From the NCBI RefSeq assembly GCF_022808645.1, contig NZ_JAKZKT010000015.1:1-64000 (forward strand): a DNA stretch of 64,000 nucleotides. Reading direction: 5' to 3'. The position numbers and the translations under genes are program-made. Positions 16,862 through 25,249 of this stretch are shown in pieces (within the stretch, counting starts at the first letter, position 1; each line of letters starts with the position of its first letter). The notes beneath the pieces are model-generated. The model was not told the origin of the DNA. It made no database searches and saw only the letters and a program-made list of their open reading frames with translations. This stretch comes from Bacillus litorisediminis (GTDB taxonomy: Bacteria > Bacillota > Bacilli > Bacillales > JC228).

Positions 16862-16992
16862 GTATTCGAGAAAGATAATCTTCAGCTCTTCGCAAGGCTG
16901 CACGCCGCCTTCTTGATGAAGTTTGGTGGTCTTGTGCTCCTGCGCCATAGTCTATTCGAAGAAGATAACCTTCAGCTCGTCGCAAGGCTGCA
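16862..16992. repeat. Imperfect 41-bp direct repeat in a long intergenic region
   Basis: Two copies, 16862-16902 and 16952-16992, agree at about 36 of 41 positions and are offset by exactly 90 bases. Both contain AAGATAA, TTCAGCTC and TCGCAAGGCTGCA. The enclosing gap (16614-17057) has no convincing gene. A 59-codon frame on the minus strand and a short plus-strand frame across the repeats look like accidental frames in repeat DNA. The unit may belong to a dispersed Bacillus intergenic repeat, but no other copy was seen in this window. Confidence 0.6.
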
Positions 16993-17057
16993 TGAAGTTA
17001 TATCTGGATGTGTTTCAAGAAGTAATTTCTATGAAGTAGCCTTGTAAAGAAAAAACA

Positions 17058-17086
17058 TTGACATTTAACTTTATGATAGCTATAAT
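17058..17086 (+). promoter_or_regulatory. Sigma A promoter of ylbN-rpmF
   Basis: TTGACA (17058-17063) and TATAAT (17081-17086) are separated by exactly 17 bases, a consensus housekeeping promoter 28 bases before the ylbN start. Confidence 0.92.
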
Positions 17087-17114
17087 AAGCTTTGTTGCCT
17101 TGAGGTGATATATT

Positions 17115-17648
17115 TTGAAATGGTCTATTAATCAGTTGCAAAAACTTCGGGATAAAGGCCTGGAGCTTAATGAAACAATGGACTTAGAAGAAGAACTGAA
17201 AAGAGTAGACTCTCAAATTAGAGGGGCTGCGCCTGTCCATGTGACAGGTAAAGCTGATATAGGTTCTTCAAGGATTACCTTCCATTTAAAGATTGAAGGT
17301 GCCTTAACCCTTCCGTGTTCGAGAACGTTAAAGGATGTTCATTATCCTTACCATATTGAATCAAAGGAAACTTTTTTATTGAATTCAAATGGATATGACA
17401 GCGAGGAAGAATCGGACGAAGTACATCTGCTAGAAGGGGATGTATTAAACTTAACGCCTGTCATTGTGGAATTAATTGTATTAGAAATTCCAATGCAGGT
17501 TTATAGTGAAGAAGCAAAAAATGAAGATGATTTTCATCCTTCAGGTCAAGGCTGGGAATTCATCAGTGAAAAGCAAAAAAAAGACAAGATTGATCCGCGT
17601 TTGGCTGAATTATCCAAGCTCCTTCAAACTGACAAGGATCAAGATTAG
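17115..17648 (+). CDS. ylbN: YlbN, DUF177/YceD family protein
   Basis: A 177-residue protein of the DUF177 (YceD) family, which is almost always encoded just before rpmF; E. coli and plant relatives are needed for normal 23S rRNA accumulation. Visible traits are the central [11 protein letters not shown] block (family cysteine), an acidic stretch [13 protein letters not shown], and a C-terminal [13 protein letters not shown] motif. The start is TTG 17115 behind TGAGGTGAT. It is cotranscribed with rpmF from the consensus promoter upstream. Confidence 0.92.
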   Translation: MKWSINQLQKLRDKGLELNETMDLEEELKRVDSQIRGAAPVHVTGKADIGSSRITFHLKIEGALTLPCSRTLKDVHYPYHIESKETFLLNSNGYDSEEESDEVHLLEGDVLNLTPVIVELIVLEIPMQVYSEEAKNEDDFHPSGQGWEFISEKQKKDKIDPRLAELSKLLQTDKDQD

Positions 17649-17680
17649 CTTTTGATACATCTTTTAAGGAGGTGGGAAGA

Positions 17681-17854
17681 ATGGCTGTACCTTTTAGAAG
17701 AACGTCTAAAACTAAAAAACGACTACGTCGTACTCACTTCAAACTTCAAGTCCCTGGTATGGTAGAATGCCCAAACTGCGGCGAAATGAAATTAGCTCAC
17801 CGCGTATGTAAAGCTTGCGGAACATACAAAGGAAAAGAAGTTGTTAATAAATAA
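17681..17854 (+). CDS. rpmF: 50S ribosomal protein L32
   Basis: A 57-residue basic ribosomal protein with the [14 protein letters not shown] start and the zinc-ribbon cysteines CPNCG and CKACG, so this is the zinc-binding (C+) form. The ATG at 17681 sits behind AAGGAGGTGGG; an in-frame GTG three codons earlier lies within that ribosome site. A strong terminator follows. Confidence 0.98.
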   Translation: MAVPFRRTSKTKKRLRRTHFKLQVPGMVECPNCGEMKLAHRVCKACGTYKGKEVVNK

Positions 17855-17866
17855 TGAATGATGAAA

Positions 17867-17911
17867 GAACGCAAAGAGATGGCTGCTAGACTACTCTCTT
17901 TGCGTTTTTTT
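17867..17911 (+). terminator. Terminator downstream of rpmF
   Basis: AACGCAAAGAGA pairs with TCTCTTTGCGTT around a 15-base loop and is followed by TTTTT. Confidence 0.92.
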
Positions 17912-18070
17912 ATTATTCTTTTAAGAATGCATAAAACCTTTACTATGAGAAGAAAAGTTTCCGTGTAACAGGCATTCGTACTGAGTAAAGAGGAGTTACC
18001 GGATGATGTGCGTTTCCGCTTTACTATGTGATTCTGTTACGTCTTGCCCAAAACGCGTGCTTCATTTCAT

Positions 18071-18253
18071 GACGGACTTAGGTTCCGTTATTTGTTGTAA
18101 TTTCGGTGGTTTCCCATAAATATAGGACACTAGTTCCGCTATTGGAGGGAAAATTGATTTGTGAATGAAAATTGGCAAATAACGGATCGTATGACCTATT
18201 CGATTGCAAAACTGAGGTTTTTTGGAGAAATAACGGAACCTATGTCCTATCAG
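18071..18253. repeat. Four copies of an ATAACGGAA-type intergenic repeat
   Basis: The 400-base gap between rpmF and the hydratase gene holds four related modules of about 22 bases: 18071-18093 and 18121-18142 in one orientation, 18177-18200 and 18229-18252 in the other. The consensus reads about AAATAACGGAACCTATGTCC. Modules of opposite orientation could fold into hairpins. Related modules occur at 31259-31370 and near 38903. No gene is visible in the gap. Confidence 0.6.
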
Positions 18254-18312
18254 ATAGGGGGAACCGGTTTTTTTAAGCATTTATTATAGCATTGCAAAAA
18301 CGAGGTGCTGAC

Positions 18313-19086
18313 ATGGAGGATTACAAGATTGAAAGATTAAATAAAAACGTTTTGGTTTTTACTATTACGAGAGAACATGTGCTCAATGCTGTGAATGATA
18401 ACGTGATGGAGGGTCTTAAAGAGGCGTGTGATCTGATTAAAAAAGACCGGGAATATGCTTTATTCGTTATAACAGGTGAAGGTGAAAAAGCATTTTGCTC
18501 AGGAGGGGATCTTCGTGAATTTCATACATTGCATACTGCTAAACAAAGTTTCCAAATGCTGCAAAAGATGACTCATATCTTATACGATCTCGCCACTTTA
18601 CCTGTTCCAGTCGTAGGATTGCTCAATGGATCAGCCGTTGGCGGCGGCATGGAGATTGCAGCAGCATGTGATATTCGCTATGCCAATGAAAAGGGGAAAT
18701 ATGGTTTTATCCAAGCAAGTCTTGCTATAACGACTGGATGGGGCGGCGGTACATTACTTCTTGAAAAATTTCCGCCTCATATCGCGCTGGAATGGTTAGC
18801 CAAGGGAGAAAAAAGAACTGCTTTTGACTGGCAGAACGATCGGTTTTTTAATAATCTTTTTTCAGAAGATCCCTTTGCGTTTTTTGAGAAAGAGTGTCAT
18901 TCGATGATTAACAATCAGTCTGAAGTGTTAAGAAGCTATAAACAATTGCTTTTACAAAAATTCAATCTTCCTACACTATTAGAGCGGATGCTGACTGAAT
19001 CCCAAAATTGTTCCGTTTTGTGGGAAAGTGAGGCCCATCATGAGGCGGTTCATCTGTTTTTAGATAAAAATAGAAAAACGAAATGA
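18313..19086 (+). CDS. Enoyl-CoA hydratase/isomerase family protein
   Basis: A 257-residue crotonase-fold protein. The oxyanion-hole elements are visible in CSGGDLREFH (about residues 59-68) and LLNGSAVGGGMEIAAACDIRYA. The position of the usual second catalytic Glu reads LAITTGWGGGTLL, so the standard hydratase Glu pair is not clearly complete; a hydrolase, isomerase or decarboxylase role is possible. The ATG at 18313 follows GAGGTG. It lies alone between rpmF and the RsfA-like gene. A link with the acyl-CoA carboxylase genes 1.4 kb away is possible but not shown. Confidence 0.82.
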   Translation: MEDYKIERLNKNVLVFTITREHVLNAVNDNVMEGLKEACDLIKKDREYALFVITGEGEKAFCSGGDLREFHTLHTAKQSFQMLQKMTHILYDLATLPVPVVGLLNGSAVGGGMEIAAACDIRYANEKGKYGFIQASLAITTGWGGGTLLLEKFPPHIALEWLAKGEKRTAFDWQNDRFFNNLFSEDPFAFFEKECHSMINNQSEVLRSYKQLLLQKFNLPTLLERMLTESQNCSVLWESEAHHEAVHLFLDKNRKTK

Positions 19087-19194
19087 TCACTTGTTGATGG
19101 ATAAAATATATTTAAACTGGCATTGAATCCGTCTATCTATTCTAGTAGTTGCATATATATAGGTATCCATGAATTTTTTAAAGGAGGGGTGCCG

Positions 19195-19746
19195 ATGACA
19201 ACTACTAGGCAGGATGCTTGGACCAAGGACGAAGATGTACTTCTCGCCGAAGTTGTCCTTCGCCATATTCGAGAAGGCGGTACACAGCTGCAAGCCTTTG
19301 AAGAAGTAGGTAAAAAATTATCCCGAACACCAGCTGCATGTGGGTTTCGCTGGAACTCACTTGTCAGAAAGCAATACAAGTCTGGGATCGAACTGGCCAA
19401 AAAACAGCGAAAAGAATTAAAGAAACAGAAGAGTTTAATTACAAAAAATAGCAGATTTGAAGAAAATAGAGTTAACCAGACAGAGGATGGAGACTTGAAT
19501 CCAATTCGCAACATTATCATCTCTTTGGAGCATTTAGAGAAACAATGGCTTGAAAGGAGCCAGCATGCTGACTTACATAAACGTGTGAGTCTATTAGAAA
19601 ATGAAAACCAAGCCCTAAAGAAAGAAAGAGATCATTGGCTTTCAGAATATAGAGCTTTACTTGGGGTAATGGAAAAGGCAAGAAAGCTTGTTTATCTAGA
19701 AGAGGAAGTGGTCAAGAAAAAAGCCAAAAATGGGAGAGGGTCATAA
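19195..19746 (+). CDS. ylbO: RsfA-family prespore-type transcriptional regulator (YlbO)
   Basis: A 183-residue protein with an N-terminal Myb/SANT-like DNA-binding domain ([26 protein letters not shown] to [13 protein letters not shown], about residues 3-62, given here in two parts), a basic linker, and a C-terminal coiled coil (about 115-175). B. subtilis RsfA and its paralogue YlbO share this layout; RsfA tunes sigma F-dependent genes in the forespore. The ATG at 19195 sits behind AAAGGAGGGG. The position before ylbP matches B. subtilis. The terminator behind it is shared with the convergent ylbP. Confidence 0.88.
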   Translation: MTTTRQDAWTKDEDVLLAEVVLRHIREGGTQLQAFEEVGKKLSRTPAACGFRWNSLVRKQYKSGIELAKKQRKELKKQKSLITKNSRFEENRVNQTEDGDLNPIRNIIISLEHLEKQWLERSQHADLHKRVSLLENENQALKKERDHWLSEYRALLGVMEKARKLVYLEEEVVKKKAKNGRGS

Positions 19747-19756
19747 TACCTTCCAA

Positions 19757-19790
19757 AAAAAACGAACCGTTTTCAGGTTCGTTTTATATT
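19757..19790. terminator. Bidirectional terminator between ylbO and ylbP
   Basis: AAAACGAACC pairs with GGTTCGTTTT around seven bases, with A residues before and T residues after. Confidence 0.88.
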
Positions 19791-19809
19791 TTGTATCGAT
19801 TTTTGTGTA

Positions 19810-20274
19810 CTATTGCTTTTTTACTTCAGGCTGCCAAACCAGCGGGTTTTCACTTAAATCTCTTGCCATATCGTAAGACAATGCCTGGAACCCCATTTTC
19901 TCCCAAAAGCCTTGTGATTTCATTCTTGCATTTGTCTTGATGGGAAGGTTAAAACTTTTGGCAAAGTCAACAAGTGCTTTACCATAGCCCTTACCTTGAT
20001 AATTAGGGAGTACTTCAAGTTTCCATAATTCTAAGTAAGTTTGCTGAGGTTCAAAATAACGGTCAAATTTAGCATCAACCTGATATAAACTCATACGGGC
20101 AACAAGAGTGTCAGCAAAGTAAATCCCATAAAATGGAGAGTCACTATCGTTTTCAATAATATTTTCCTGAAGATCCTCAAGCATGGAAAGCTCTTGAATC
20201 CCGTATTCTTTAAACTTTTTAAATTCTTCTAATGTTTTATAGTTAACTTTCAGTCTTTCAACTTTATAGCTCAC
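19810..20274 (-). CDS. ylbP: YlbP, GNAT-family N-acetyltransferase
   Basis: A 154-residue GCN5-type acetyltransferase. Motif A is visible as LEVLPNYQGKGYGKALVDFA (about residues 86-105), which binds the acetyl-CoA pyrophosphate, and ARMKSQGFWEKMGFQAL is the usual C-terminal strand and helix. The acceptor is unknown. It starts at ATG 20274 with an AGGGGGAG site just upstream and converges on ylbO. Confidence 0.88.
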   Translation of the reverse strand: MSYKVERLKVNYKTLEEFKKFKEYGIQELSMLEDLQENIIENDSDSPFYGIYFADTLVARMSLYQVDAKFDRYFEPQQTYLELWKLEVLPNYQGKGYGKALVDFAKSFNLPIKTNARMKSQGFWEKMGFQALSYDMARDLSENPLVWQPEVKKQ

Positions 20275-20486
20275 TAAAACTCCCCCTTTACCGGCAATTA
20301 ATGGTATCCGCTTTCATGATTTTACTTGATTCTCATAATTGATATTTTTATTATACAATATATTTACGAAAGATTCTCCAGCCAAAAATATGTAAGCGAT
20401 TGCAAAAAAAGAAGGATTTTTGAAAAACAATGTCGAACTGATGGTATGGAGCGTGTAAAGGGGTCTAACAGCGAAGGGGGATTGAA

Positions 20487-21830
20487 ATGAAAAAAATTTT
20501 GATTGCAAACCGTGGAGAAATTGCTTCGAGGATCATCAAAACCGCACGCAGGCTAGGAATTGAAACAGTAGCGATTTATTCAGAAGCAGACAAAGACCTT
20601 CCTTTTGTACAAGAGGCGACGCATTGCTATTTGGTTGGCGAAGGTCCTGTACAAAAATCCTATTTAAATCAAGCCAAAATTTTAGAAATTGCAGCTAAAG
20701 AAAATGTGGATGCCATCCATCCGGGATATGGTTTGTTAAGCGAAAATGCTGCCTTTTGTAAAGCGGTCCAGGATCATAACATTACCTGGATTGGACCTTC
20801 TCCTGAAACGATTTCTTTAATGGGGGAAAAAATTGCTGCCAGAAAAGTCATGTCTGAAGCAGGTGTCCCTGTCGTACCTGGTAACCAAACGGGCATTAAG
20901 GATGTTGAAGAAGCTTTAGAATTTGCCAAAACGATTAAGTTTCCGATTATGTTAAAGGCGAGTGCAGGAGGGGGCGGAGTCGGATTAGCTATTTGCCGCA
21001 ATGAAGAAGAGCTTCACAAGATATTTTCTTCGACTAAAACAAGAGCAAAGGCATATTTTCAAAATGACGATGTCTTTATTGAAAAATATATAGAAAAAGC
21101 ACGACATATCGAAGTTCAGATTGTAGCAGATTCTTTCGGAAATACTGTCCATCTGTTTGAACGGGATTGTTCCTTGCAACGCAGAAATCAAAAGGTCATC
21201 GAAGAAACTCCAGCCCAAATGCTCCGGGAAGAAACAAAAGAAAAGCTGTACCAGTATGCGATTCAAGCGGCGAGATATGTAAACTATGTCAATGCTGGAA
21301 CGATTGAATTTATTGTTGATGCTGAAGAAAATATTTACTTTTTAGAGATGAATACAAGATTGCAGGTGGAACATCCCATTACCGAGGAATTGACAGGGAT
21401 TGATTTAGTGGAGTGGCAAATCAGAATTGCAAATGGAGAAGAAATTCCTTTAAAGCAAAAAGAAATTCGAAAGCATGGCCATGCAATTGAATTTAGAATT
21501 TATGCCGAAAACCCAGATACTTTACTGCCATCTCCAGGTGTCATCACCACTTTGAAGTGGGGGAATTATGAATCTAGCAGACTTGATTATGGGTATAAGC
21601 AAGGAAATCAGGTAACGCCATTTTACGATCCATTGATTGCTAAATATATCGCAGTAGGCGAGACAAAGAAAGAATGTATCGATAAGGCACGAACATTTTT
21701 CAGTGAAACAGTGATAGAAGGGATCAAAACTAATATTCCGCTAATGCAGAGAATCGTTGAGTCAGATTGGTTTGAAAAGGGAGACTACACGACCCAATCT
21801 TTACAGTCACTATTACCCGCAAAAAAATAA
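20487..21830 (+). CDS. Biotin carboxylase subunit of an acyl-CoA carboxylase
   Basis: A 447-residue AccC-like enzyme that carboxylates biotin with ATP and bicarbonate. The N-terminal KILIANRGEIASRIIKTARR is diagnostic. The ATP-grasp region shows KASAGGGGVG (glycine-rich loop) and FIEKYIEKARHIEVQI, followed by the EMNTRLQVEHPITE catalytic block. The ATG at 20487 follows GAAGGGGG. A free-standing biotin carrier and a carboxyltransferase follow at once, so this is a dedicated complex separate from the housekeeping acetyl-CoA carboxylase. B. subtilis has similar genes in the yng cluster but not here. Confidence 0.9.
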   Translation: MKKILIANRGEIASRIIKTARRLGIETVAIYSEADKDLPFVQEATHCYLVGEGPVQKSYLNQAKILEIAAKENVDAIHPGYGLLSENAAFCKAVQDHNITWIGPSPETISLMGEKIAARKVMSEAGVPVVPGNQTGIKDVEEALEFAKTIKFPIMLKASAGGGGVGLAICRNEEELHKIFSSTKTRAKAYFQNDDVFIEKYIEKARHIEVQIVADSFGNTVHLFERDCSLQRRNQKVIEETPAQMLREETKEKLYQYAIQAARYVNYVNAGTIEFIVDAEENIYFLEMNTRLQVEHPITEELTGIDLVEWQIRIANGEEIPLKQKEIRKHGHAIEFRIYAENPDTLLPSPGVITTLKWGNYESSRLDYGYKQGNQVTPFYDPLIAKYIAVGETKKECIDKARTFFSETVIEGIKTNIPLMQRIVESDWFEKGDYTTQSLQSLLPAKK

Positions 21831-21850
21831 CCTACATAGGAGGAAAGAAA

Positions 21851-22060
21851 ATGCAAGTAACCGCAACAATGGCCGGAACAGTTTTGACTGTTTTGGTTGA
21901 AAAAGATGAAATGATTAAGGAAGGCCAAGAAGTGATTATGATCGAATCTATGAAAATGGAAATTCCTATTGAAAGTACTGGAGCTGGAAAAGTGAAAGAA
22001 GTGCATGTTCAAGCTGGTGATTTTGTAAACGAAGGCGATGTCCTTATTACGATTGAGTAA
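21851..22060 (+). CDS. Biotin carboxyl carrier protein (acyl-CoA carboxylase)
   Basis: A 69-residue free-standing biotinyl/lipoyl domain. The biotin acceptor is Lys35 in IESMKMEIPI. This is the minimal size for a swinging biotin domain, with none of the thumb or linker of AccB, and matches the YngHB type. It starts 20 bases after the carboxylase subunit behind AGGAGG. Confidence 0.93.
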   Translation: MQVTATMAGTVLTVLVEKDEMIKEGQEVIMIESMKMEIPIESTGAGKVKEVHVQAGDFVNEGDVLITIE

Positions 22061-22111
22061 ACTCCTTTCTAAGGTCCAGGTGCTTAATCATTCGTAGAGG
22101 AGGAAAAGCAA

Positions 22112-23653
22112 GTGACAACAACAAAGAAAAGTTCCGCTGAATTAATAGAAAGGCAGAATCAAGTTTTACAGGGTGGAGATCCTAAATATCACGAAAAGTT
22201 AAAAGCTCAAAATAAAATGTTTGTCCGGGATCGGTTAAATCTTTTATTTGATAATGGAGACTATGAAGAAGATGGACTTTTTGCAAACTTTGAAGCAGGA
22301 GATCTTCCTGCAGATGGGGTTGTTACCGCCATCGGCAAAATAAATGGCCAGACCGTTTGTGTTATGGCAAATGATTCAACAGTAAAAGCAGGCTCGTGGG
22401 GTGCCAGAACGGTTGAAAAAATTATCCGAATTCAAGAAACTGCTGACAAATTAAAGGTTCCTATTCTTTACTTAGTCGATTCTGCTGGAGCAAGAATTAC
22501 GGATCAGCTCGAGATGTTTCCGAATCGACGCGGTGCAGGCCGAATCTTTCATAATCAGGTCAAGCTTTCAGGGAAGGTCCCGCAGGTATGCATTTTATTT
22601 GGGCCATCGGCTGCCGGGGGTGCGTATATTCCTGCTTTTTGTGACGTGGTTATCATGGTCGATAAAAATGCATCAATGTATTTGGGTTCACCGCGCATGG
22701 CCGAAAAAGTAATCGGTGAAAAAGTTACCCTTGAGGAAATGGGCGGAGCACGTATGCACTGTTCTGTTAGCGGTGTAGGAGATGTACTCGCCTATAGTGA
22801 AGAAGAAGCGATTGAATCAGCGAAAAAATATTTGTCCTATTTCCCTGCCAATTATCAGGAAAAGCCAAGAGTAATCGAGGCGATCCAACCAAACTATAAA
22901 AAAGAACTGGAAGATGTGATTCCAGCTAATCAAAATGCGCCATTTGATATGTTTGAGTGTATTGAAGCCCTTATTGACGATGGCAGCTTTTATGAAATGA
23001 AAAAGCTTTTTGCTCAAGAGTTGATTACCGGATTTGCGAGAATTGATGGGAAAGTGGTAGGGGTTATTGCCAATCAGCCCAAAGTAAAGGGCGGCGTCCT
23101 ATTCGTCGATTCAGCTGATAAGGGAGCCCGTTTTATCCAGCTATGCGATGCATTTCATATTCCATTATTATTCCTTGCAGATGTACCCGGGTTCATGATT
23201 GGCACAAAAGTTGAACGAGCGGGAATTATTCGGCATGGTGCCAAATTAATTGCTGCGATGAGTTCAAGTACAGTTCCTAAAATATCGGTAATTGTAAGAA
23301 AAGCTTACGGTGCTGGTTTATATGCAATGGCCGGCCCAGCCTTTGAACCTGACTGCTGCATAGCCCTTCCGACTGCGCAAATTGCAGTAATGGGCCCTGA
23401 GGCTGCCGTAAATGCCGTTTATTCTAACAAAATACAAGCAATCGAAGACCCAAAAGAAAGAATCGCATTTGTCCAAGAGAAGCAAAGAGAATACCAAGAA
23501 AGTATTGATATTTATAAATTAGCCTCAGAATTAATCGTGGATGAGATTGTTCAGCCAAACGACCTAAGAAAGATTTTATCGAAGCGTTTTGCTTATTTCG
23601 ATACGAAGGATGTTGTTTTTACAGACCGCAAACACGCTGTATATCCGGTGTAA
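22112..23653 (+). CDS. Acyl-CoA carboxylase carboxyltransferase subunit
   Basis: A 513-residue fused beta/alpha-type carboxyltransferase of the propionyl-/methylcrotonyl-CoA carboxylase family, which moves CO2 from biotin to an acyl-CoA. Visible are the DRLNLLFDNGDYEEDGLF start, GPSAAGGAYIPAFCD and MYLGSPRMAEKVIGE in the N half, and FLADVPGFMIGTKVE and KAYGAGLYAMAGPAFEPD in the C half. The oxyanion Gly-Gly pairs are present. It starts GTG 22112 behind GAGGAGG. The substrate (acetyl-, propionyl- or other acyl-CoA) cannot be decided from the sequence. Confidence 0.9.
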   Translation: MTTTKKSSAELIERQNQVLQGGDPKYHEKLKAQNKMFVRDRLNLLFDNGDYEEDGLFANFEAGDLPADGVVTAIGKINGQTVCVMANDSTVKAGSWGARTVEKIIRIQETADKLKVPILYLVDSAGARITDQLEMFPNRRGAGRIFHNQVKLSGKVPQVCILFGPSAAGGAYIPAFCDVVIMVDKNASMYLGSPRMAEKVIGEKVTLEEMGGARMHCSVSGVGDVLAYSEEEAIESAKKYLSYFPANYQEKPRVIEAIQPNYKKELEDVIPANQNAPFDMFECIEALIDDGSFYEMKKLFAQELITGFARIDGKVVGVIANQPKVKGGVLFVDSADKGARFIQLCDAFHIPLLFLADVPGFMIGTKVERAGIIRHGAKLIAAMSSSTVPKISVIVRKAYGAGLYAMAGPAFEPDCCIALPTAQIAVMGPEAAVNAVYSNKIQAIEDPKERIAFVQEKQREYQESIDIYKLASELIVDEIVQPNDLRKILSKRFAYFDTKDVVFTDRKHAVYPV

Positions 23654-23666
23654 TTTGAATACATGG

Positions 23667-23699
23667 CCCCAGCTCGCAAAGGAGGAGATGGGGTTTTTT
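23667..23699 (+). terminator. Terminator of the acyl-CoA carboxylase genes
   Basis: CCCCA and CTC pair with GAG and TGGGG across a short bulged stem, followed by TTTTTT. Confidence 0.65.
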
Positions 23700-23870
23700 A
23701 TGTGGAAATAAGAAACAGGAAGAATGTCCTTAATAGAGGCAATTAGGAAGGCATAGAGAGAAACATGAAAATGTGTTTTTTCAGACCTTCCCTTTCAAAA
23801 TGTTCCTTTGTACAAACTCACTTACTTTTGATAACATTATAGGAAAAGTTTACTTATTAGAGGGGATTCT

Positions 23871-24752
23871 ATGAAGGTTGCAATTATGGGAGGTGGGGCT
23901 ATCGGCCTATTGTATGCGGCACACCTTGCCAAGAAGCATGAAGTAACACTTTATACAAGAACAGAAAGGCAAGCTGAGTGTATCCGCAAAAAAGGTGTAG
24001 TCCTAATCCAAAATAATAAATCGGAAACATTACCAATTCACGCCTACCCTTTTACTCAAGTAAAAGGGGAAGAAGAACTTGTTATTATAGCGGTTAAATC
24101 ATACCATTTACATGAACTTATGCCGTCTTTTAAAAGCTTCCATCATTCTGCATTCCTCTTCTTGCAAAATGGAATGGGTCACCTCTCCCTTCTAGAAAAC
24201 CTCGAAGCCAAAACGATTCTTGTAGGAGTTGTAGAGCACGGTGCGGTACGGCTAGATGAGCAAACCGTTCACCACACAGGAATTGGCCAAACCCGTTACG
24301 GAGTTTGGAAAGGAACGCCGATGCACAAGCTTGAGAGCCTGGCGACTCCTTTTTTTCCTTTTGTATTTTCTGAGGATCCCATCCAAATGTTAAAGGAAAA
24401 GCTTCTGGCCAACTGTATCATTAATCCGCTTACCGCTTTACTGGCTGTTCCTAATGGAGAGCTATTGGATAATCCTTTTTATTATGAATTGTTTTTGCAA
24501 ACATTTAATGAAACGGTTCATGCTCTTCGGCTTTCCAATCATGAAGATTTATTAACAAAGGTTAAAGAAATTTGCAGAAAAACCGAAAAAAACCATTCGT
24601 CCATGTATAAAGATATACAGTTAGGAAGAAAAACAGAAATTGATGCGATTGTGGGTCCAGCCCTCAAGCAAGCTTCCTTACATCATGTAGAGGTCCCCAT
24701 TCTTGAGTTTTTATATAGGTCTATTAAAGGGAAGGAGGCCCCTCATAGATGA
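23871..24752 (+). CDS. panE: 2-dehydropantoate 2-reductase (PanE/ApbA family, YlbQ)
   Basis: A 293-residue NADPH-dependent reductase that converts ketopantoate to pantoate in pantothenate and CoA synthesis. The Rossmann motif GGGAIGLLYAAHLA lies at residues 7-20, followed by VKSYHLHE and LQNGMGH in the N domain; ANCIINPLTALLAVPNGELL and the C-terminal KTEIDAIVGPALKQA carry the substrate-binding Lys/Asn and Glu region. The length is normal. It overlaps the next gene by four bases (ATGA). Confidence 0.9.
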   Translation: MKVAIMGGGAIGLLYAAHLAKKHEVTLYTRTERQAECIRKKGVVLIQNNKSETLPIHAYPFTQVKGEEELVIIAVKSYHLHELMPSFKSFHHSAFLFLQNGMGHLSLLENLEAKTILVGVVEHGAVRLDEQTVHHTGIGQTRYGVWKGTPMHKLESLATPFFPFVFSEDPIQMLKEKLLANCIINPLTALLAVPNGELLDNPFYYELFLQTFNETVHALRLSNHEDLLTKVKEICRKTEKNHSSMYKDIQLGRKTEIDAIVGPALKQASLHHVEVPILEFLYRSIKGKEAPHR

Positions 24753-25138
24753 TATCCTTTTTTTCAAGTCTTCTCGCTATATTTATCATGATACCGTTCT
24801 TTTCTTATATACTGGTTTTTGTGATCGTTAAATCGATTACCAGAGATCATAAACGAGCTGTTCGCAGTTCCATTGATATTACTACATTCTTCTTATTTAT
24901 ATGTATTCAATTTATGATTGCAGAAATTTGGGGTGCCGGATATATTTGGTTTTTCTATATCGGAATTTTAGTGTTAGCCATTATTTTTTCATTTTTTCAT
25001 TGGAAGGGGAATGTGGAGATTCAGTATCGCAAGCTTCTGAAAGGGCTTTGGAGAATTCAGTTTATTGTTTTTTTCGTTATGTATTTTTTCTTCTTGTTAT
25101 ATGGGTTAACCACAAGTGTTTTACATACAGTAACCTAA
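24749..25138 (+). CDS. DUF3397 family membrane protein
   Basis: A 129-residue integral membrane protein with four hydrophobic helices (about 5-27, 43-62, 66-86, 103-125), separated by short basic loops such as SITRDHKRAVRSS. It matches the DUF3397 family, commonly found between panE and bshC in Bacillaceae. The function is unknown. The ATGA overlap with panE indicates translational coupling. Confidence 0.82.
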   Translation: MISFFSSLLAIFIMIPFFSYILVFVIVKSITRDHKRAVRSSIDITTFFLFICIQFMIAEIWGAGYIWFFYIGILVLAIIFSFFHWKGNVEIQYRKLLKGLWRIQFIVFFVMYFFFLLYGLTTSVLHTVT

Positions 25139-25249
25139 TTATTTGCAGCAATTTTGCCTCTAAATCCTGTGAGGCAATATTTTTTGTTTTCCTACTTTTC
25201 AGTGCTATACTCATTACAGTTAGATTATCCGCAAAAGGAGCAGTTATTT

